This document shows, one piece after another, positions 62,401 through 64,000 of a DNA stretch of 64,000 bases. Source of the DNA: Balanoglossus misakiensis (Eukaryota > Hemichordata); assembly GCA_040954595.2 (NCBI GenBank), contig CM082581.2, forward strand, positions 3,906,001-3,970,000, given 5' to 3'. The first letter of the stretch is position 1, and every line of letters begins with the position of its first letter. The notes under the pieces were generated by a model, which was not told where the DNA came from, did no database searches, and worked only from the letters and a program-made list of their open reading frames with translations. The translations under genes and the position numbers were made by a program.

Positions 62401-63824
62401 CTGATTTCGTTGATCGATAATATAATTGAAATATGTTATTATTGGTTTATTTCATTTGGTTGGCTACGTCAGATGAATAGGGAGAGGGAAGAAATTTGAC
62501 AGGGCATGGATATACTTGTGTTTTTATCTCACACAATAGGGCAGGACAATCGAGAAGCCCCGCGGCACTGTCTGACTCCATTCCAGGCGGTGTTACCCCG
62601 TGTGCATATTACTGCCATTTTCCCTCGCACGCAACAATACTAATCGAATTGGGTCTCCAAATACATCATATCTTGATGGGTATTAAGTCATGCTAACGGC
62701 CCACTGATCGTTGCTTTATTGCCAGCACTCCATCGCTCAAAAAAAACGGCGAAACGTGTAAGGCCAGATTGGAACTTCAATCCAATCTACAGCAATCGCC
62801 ACCGTTTCAGGGGACCTATTCATTACGAAGTTTGAACGAATTTACAGAAGCGTGCCATGTGTAAGCTACAAGCTAATCAGACGCTGCGTGTGCGCGTTGC
62901 AGCGTCCCCGGGTCGTCGTAGTGTCCGCCGCCAAAATTCGACCACCTCCGTCGCCACCAGACATAAACATTTCGGAATAGAAAAATGAAATCAATACTGA
63001 TATGCAAGACAACAAATTCGATTGGTTATGTGAAATATTTAAATAAATAAATAAATATCTCACAAATCGAAATGTAACGATCGGCATCATGAATTGATTA
63101 GACACATCAAGCGAAGGCCTTGTTACTTTTTGACTAAGAAGTAGTCAGGTGGACTTTAATGCGTACGATCAATAATTCTTATTATCAATAGCTTCTCCAT
63201 AATTTTAGACTTGATGCCAAATTTCGAGATCACAGCAGTCAATGATTGCGTGTCTTAGGCCACTGACTCTATGAACATTTAAAAACATATTAATTTTATA
63301 TTCTGTGCCCTGCCATGTCAAATTCTCGTGACAATTCGACCATTCCGACTTAAGGTAGATACTTATTCTAATTTATTTCAATATTATCAGCGAAGTCTTG
63401 CACCTGTAGTCTAATCGTTCCGCCATTCTGGTTTTCAACTAATTTCTTCTCTGATCGAATTAGTTCGCGTTTATATACGAAATTATGGTATTTTAATTGT
63501 ATTGTTTAAAAAAAATAATATTTTAAGAATTTGTAATTTAACTTCAAGGGCGACGCGATCGAACCCCTTGCTCTTACGGTATCATCGTTCCTGGAACTGT
63601 ATATGAACTCTCTTTGATTGTTGGAACGCATGTCGGCCGTGGGGAGGTTTCTACTGCGGCGTCCCATTGCTCGACCCAGACAACAATCCTATTACAACAA
63701 GTTTCCTAACTAGTCTCCCTTGTCGCCATTGTTCTACTCATTTTTGAGTGCTTCTGTGTTTTCATAATACAAAAGAGAGGACACAAGACGATTTCTTATT
63801 CTGTTGGAGTCATTTTACCATCTA

Positions 63825-63998
63825 TCATCTTGCGAAAAAGGCTTCCAAATTATCAAGCAAATCTTTGGCGAAATTTGCCCCGCGGCGAAGCCATTGGCGC
63901 TTTTGAAATGGATCCCCGAGGAACGCGCCATATATTTCTGAGTAATCGCACTGCAGGTCTGCCAGTGCATGTTTCCAGTAGGCGTATTCGTATACCAT
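63825..63998 (-). CDS. Coding-like ORF of 57 codons at the right edge, unrecognised (possible partial gene)
   Basis: On the minus strand an ATG at 63998-63996 opens a frame that ends in TGA at 63827-63825. The composition (frequent Trp, Tyr, Phe, Asp, Leu; segments such as YAYWKHALADLQ, FLGDPFQKRQWLRRG and FAKDLLDNLEAFF) looks like a folded, helical domain rather than random translation. The frame is open to the window edge, so the true start may lie outside and this could be the last exon of a gene continuing to the right. I cannot assign a family, and it may be chance. Confidence 0.35.
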   Translation of the reverse strand: MVYEYAYWKHALADLQCDYSEIYGAFLGDPFQKRQWLRRGANFAKDLLDNLEAFFAR

Positions 63999-64000
63999 GC

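Overview
This is animal nuclear DNA: genes with GT-AG introns, long AT-rich introns and intergenic stretches, microsatellites and many short inverted-repeat transposons. The genes (a BBS10-type chaperonin, a histamine-methyltransferase-like gene, a DTX3L-type Deltex with RRM/KH/macro domains, and separate RNF139 and RNF145 orthologues) suggest an invertebrate deuterostome such as a hemichordate, echinoderm or cephalochordate. The exact phylum cannot be fixed from this window.

Layout, left to right. (1) 0.4-5.6 kb, plus strand: TP53RK (two exons), then METTL15 (four exons). (2) 5.6-14.6 kb: no coding exon seen; a CpG-rich patch at 7.3-7.65 kb may be the promoter and 5' exon of the next gene. 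(3) 14.6-21.7 kb, plus strand: a six-exon, about 1486-residue DTX3L-like E3 ligase that also carries a macrodomain and an extra RING finger. (4) 21.7-28.9 kb: intergenic. (5) 28.9-33.4 kb: BBS10 (minus) and an HNMT-like methyltransferase (plus), head to head. (6) 34.2-40.0 kb: RNF139/TRC8 (minus) and RNF145 (plus), head to head, with their single coding introns at the same place and phase. (7) 40-42.1 kb: short repeats, including a 457-bp foldback element with a 9-bp target duplication. (8) 42.1-64 kb: no recognisable gene, microsatellites, and a sharp rise in CpG density; a small coding-like minus-strand ORF touches the right edge.

The genes do not form one pathway. TP53RK (tRNA t6A) and METTL15 (mitochondrial rRNA m4C) are both RNA-modification genes. 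RNF139 and RNF145 are sister ER-membrane ubiquitin ligases of sterol homeostasis. The DTX3L-like protein joins in one chain an ADP-ribose-binding macrodomain and a Deltex ligase, functions that vertebrates split between the partners PARP9 and DTX3L. All exon joins were worked out by hand from splice consensus, reading frame and recalled family alignment; no transcript data were available.
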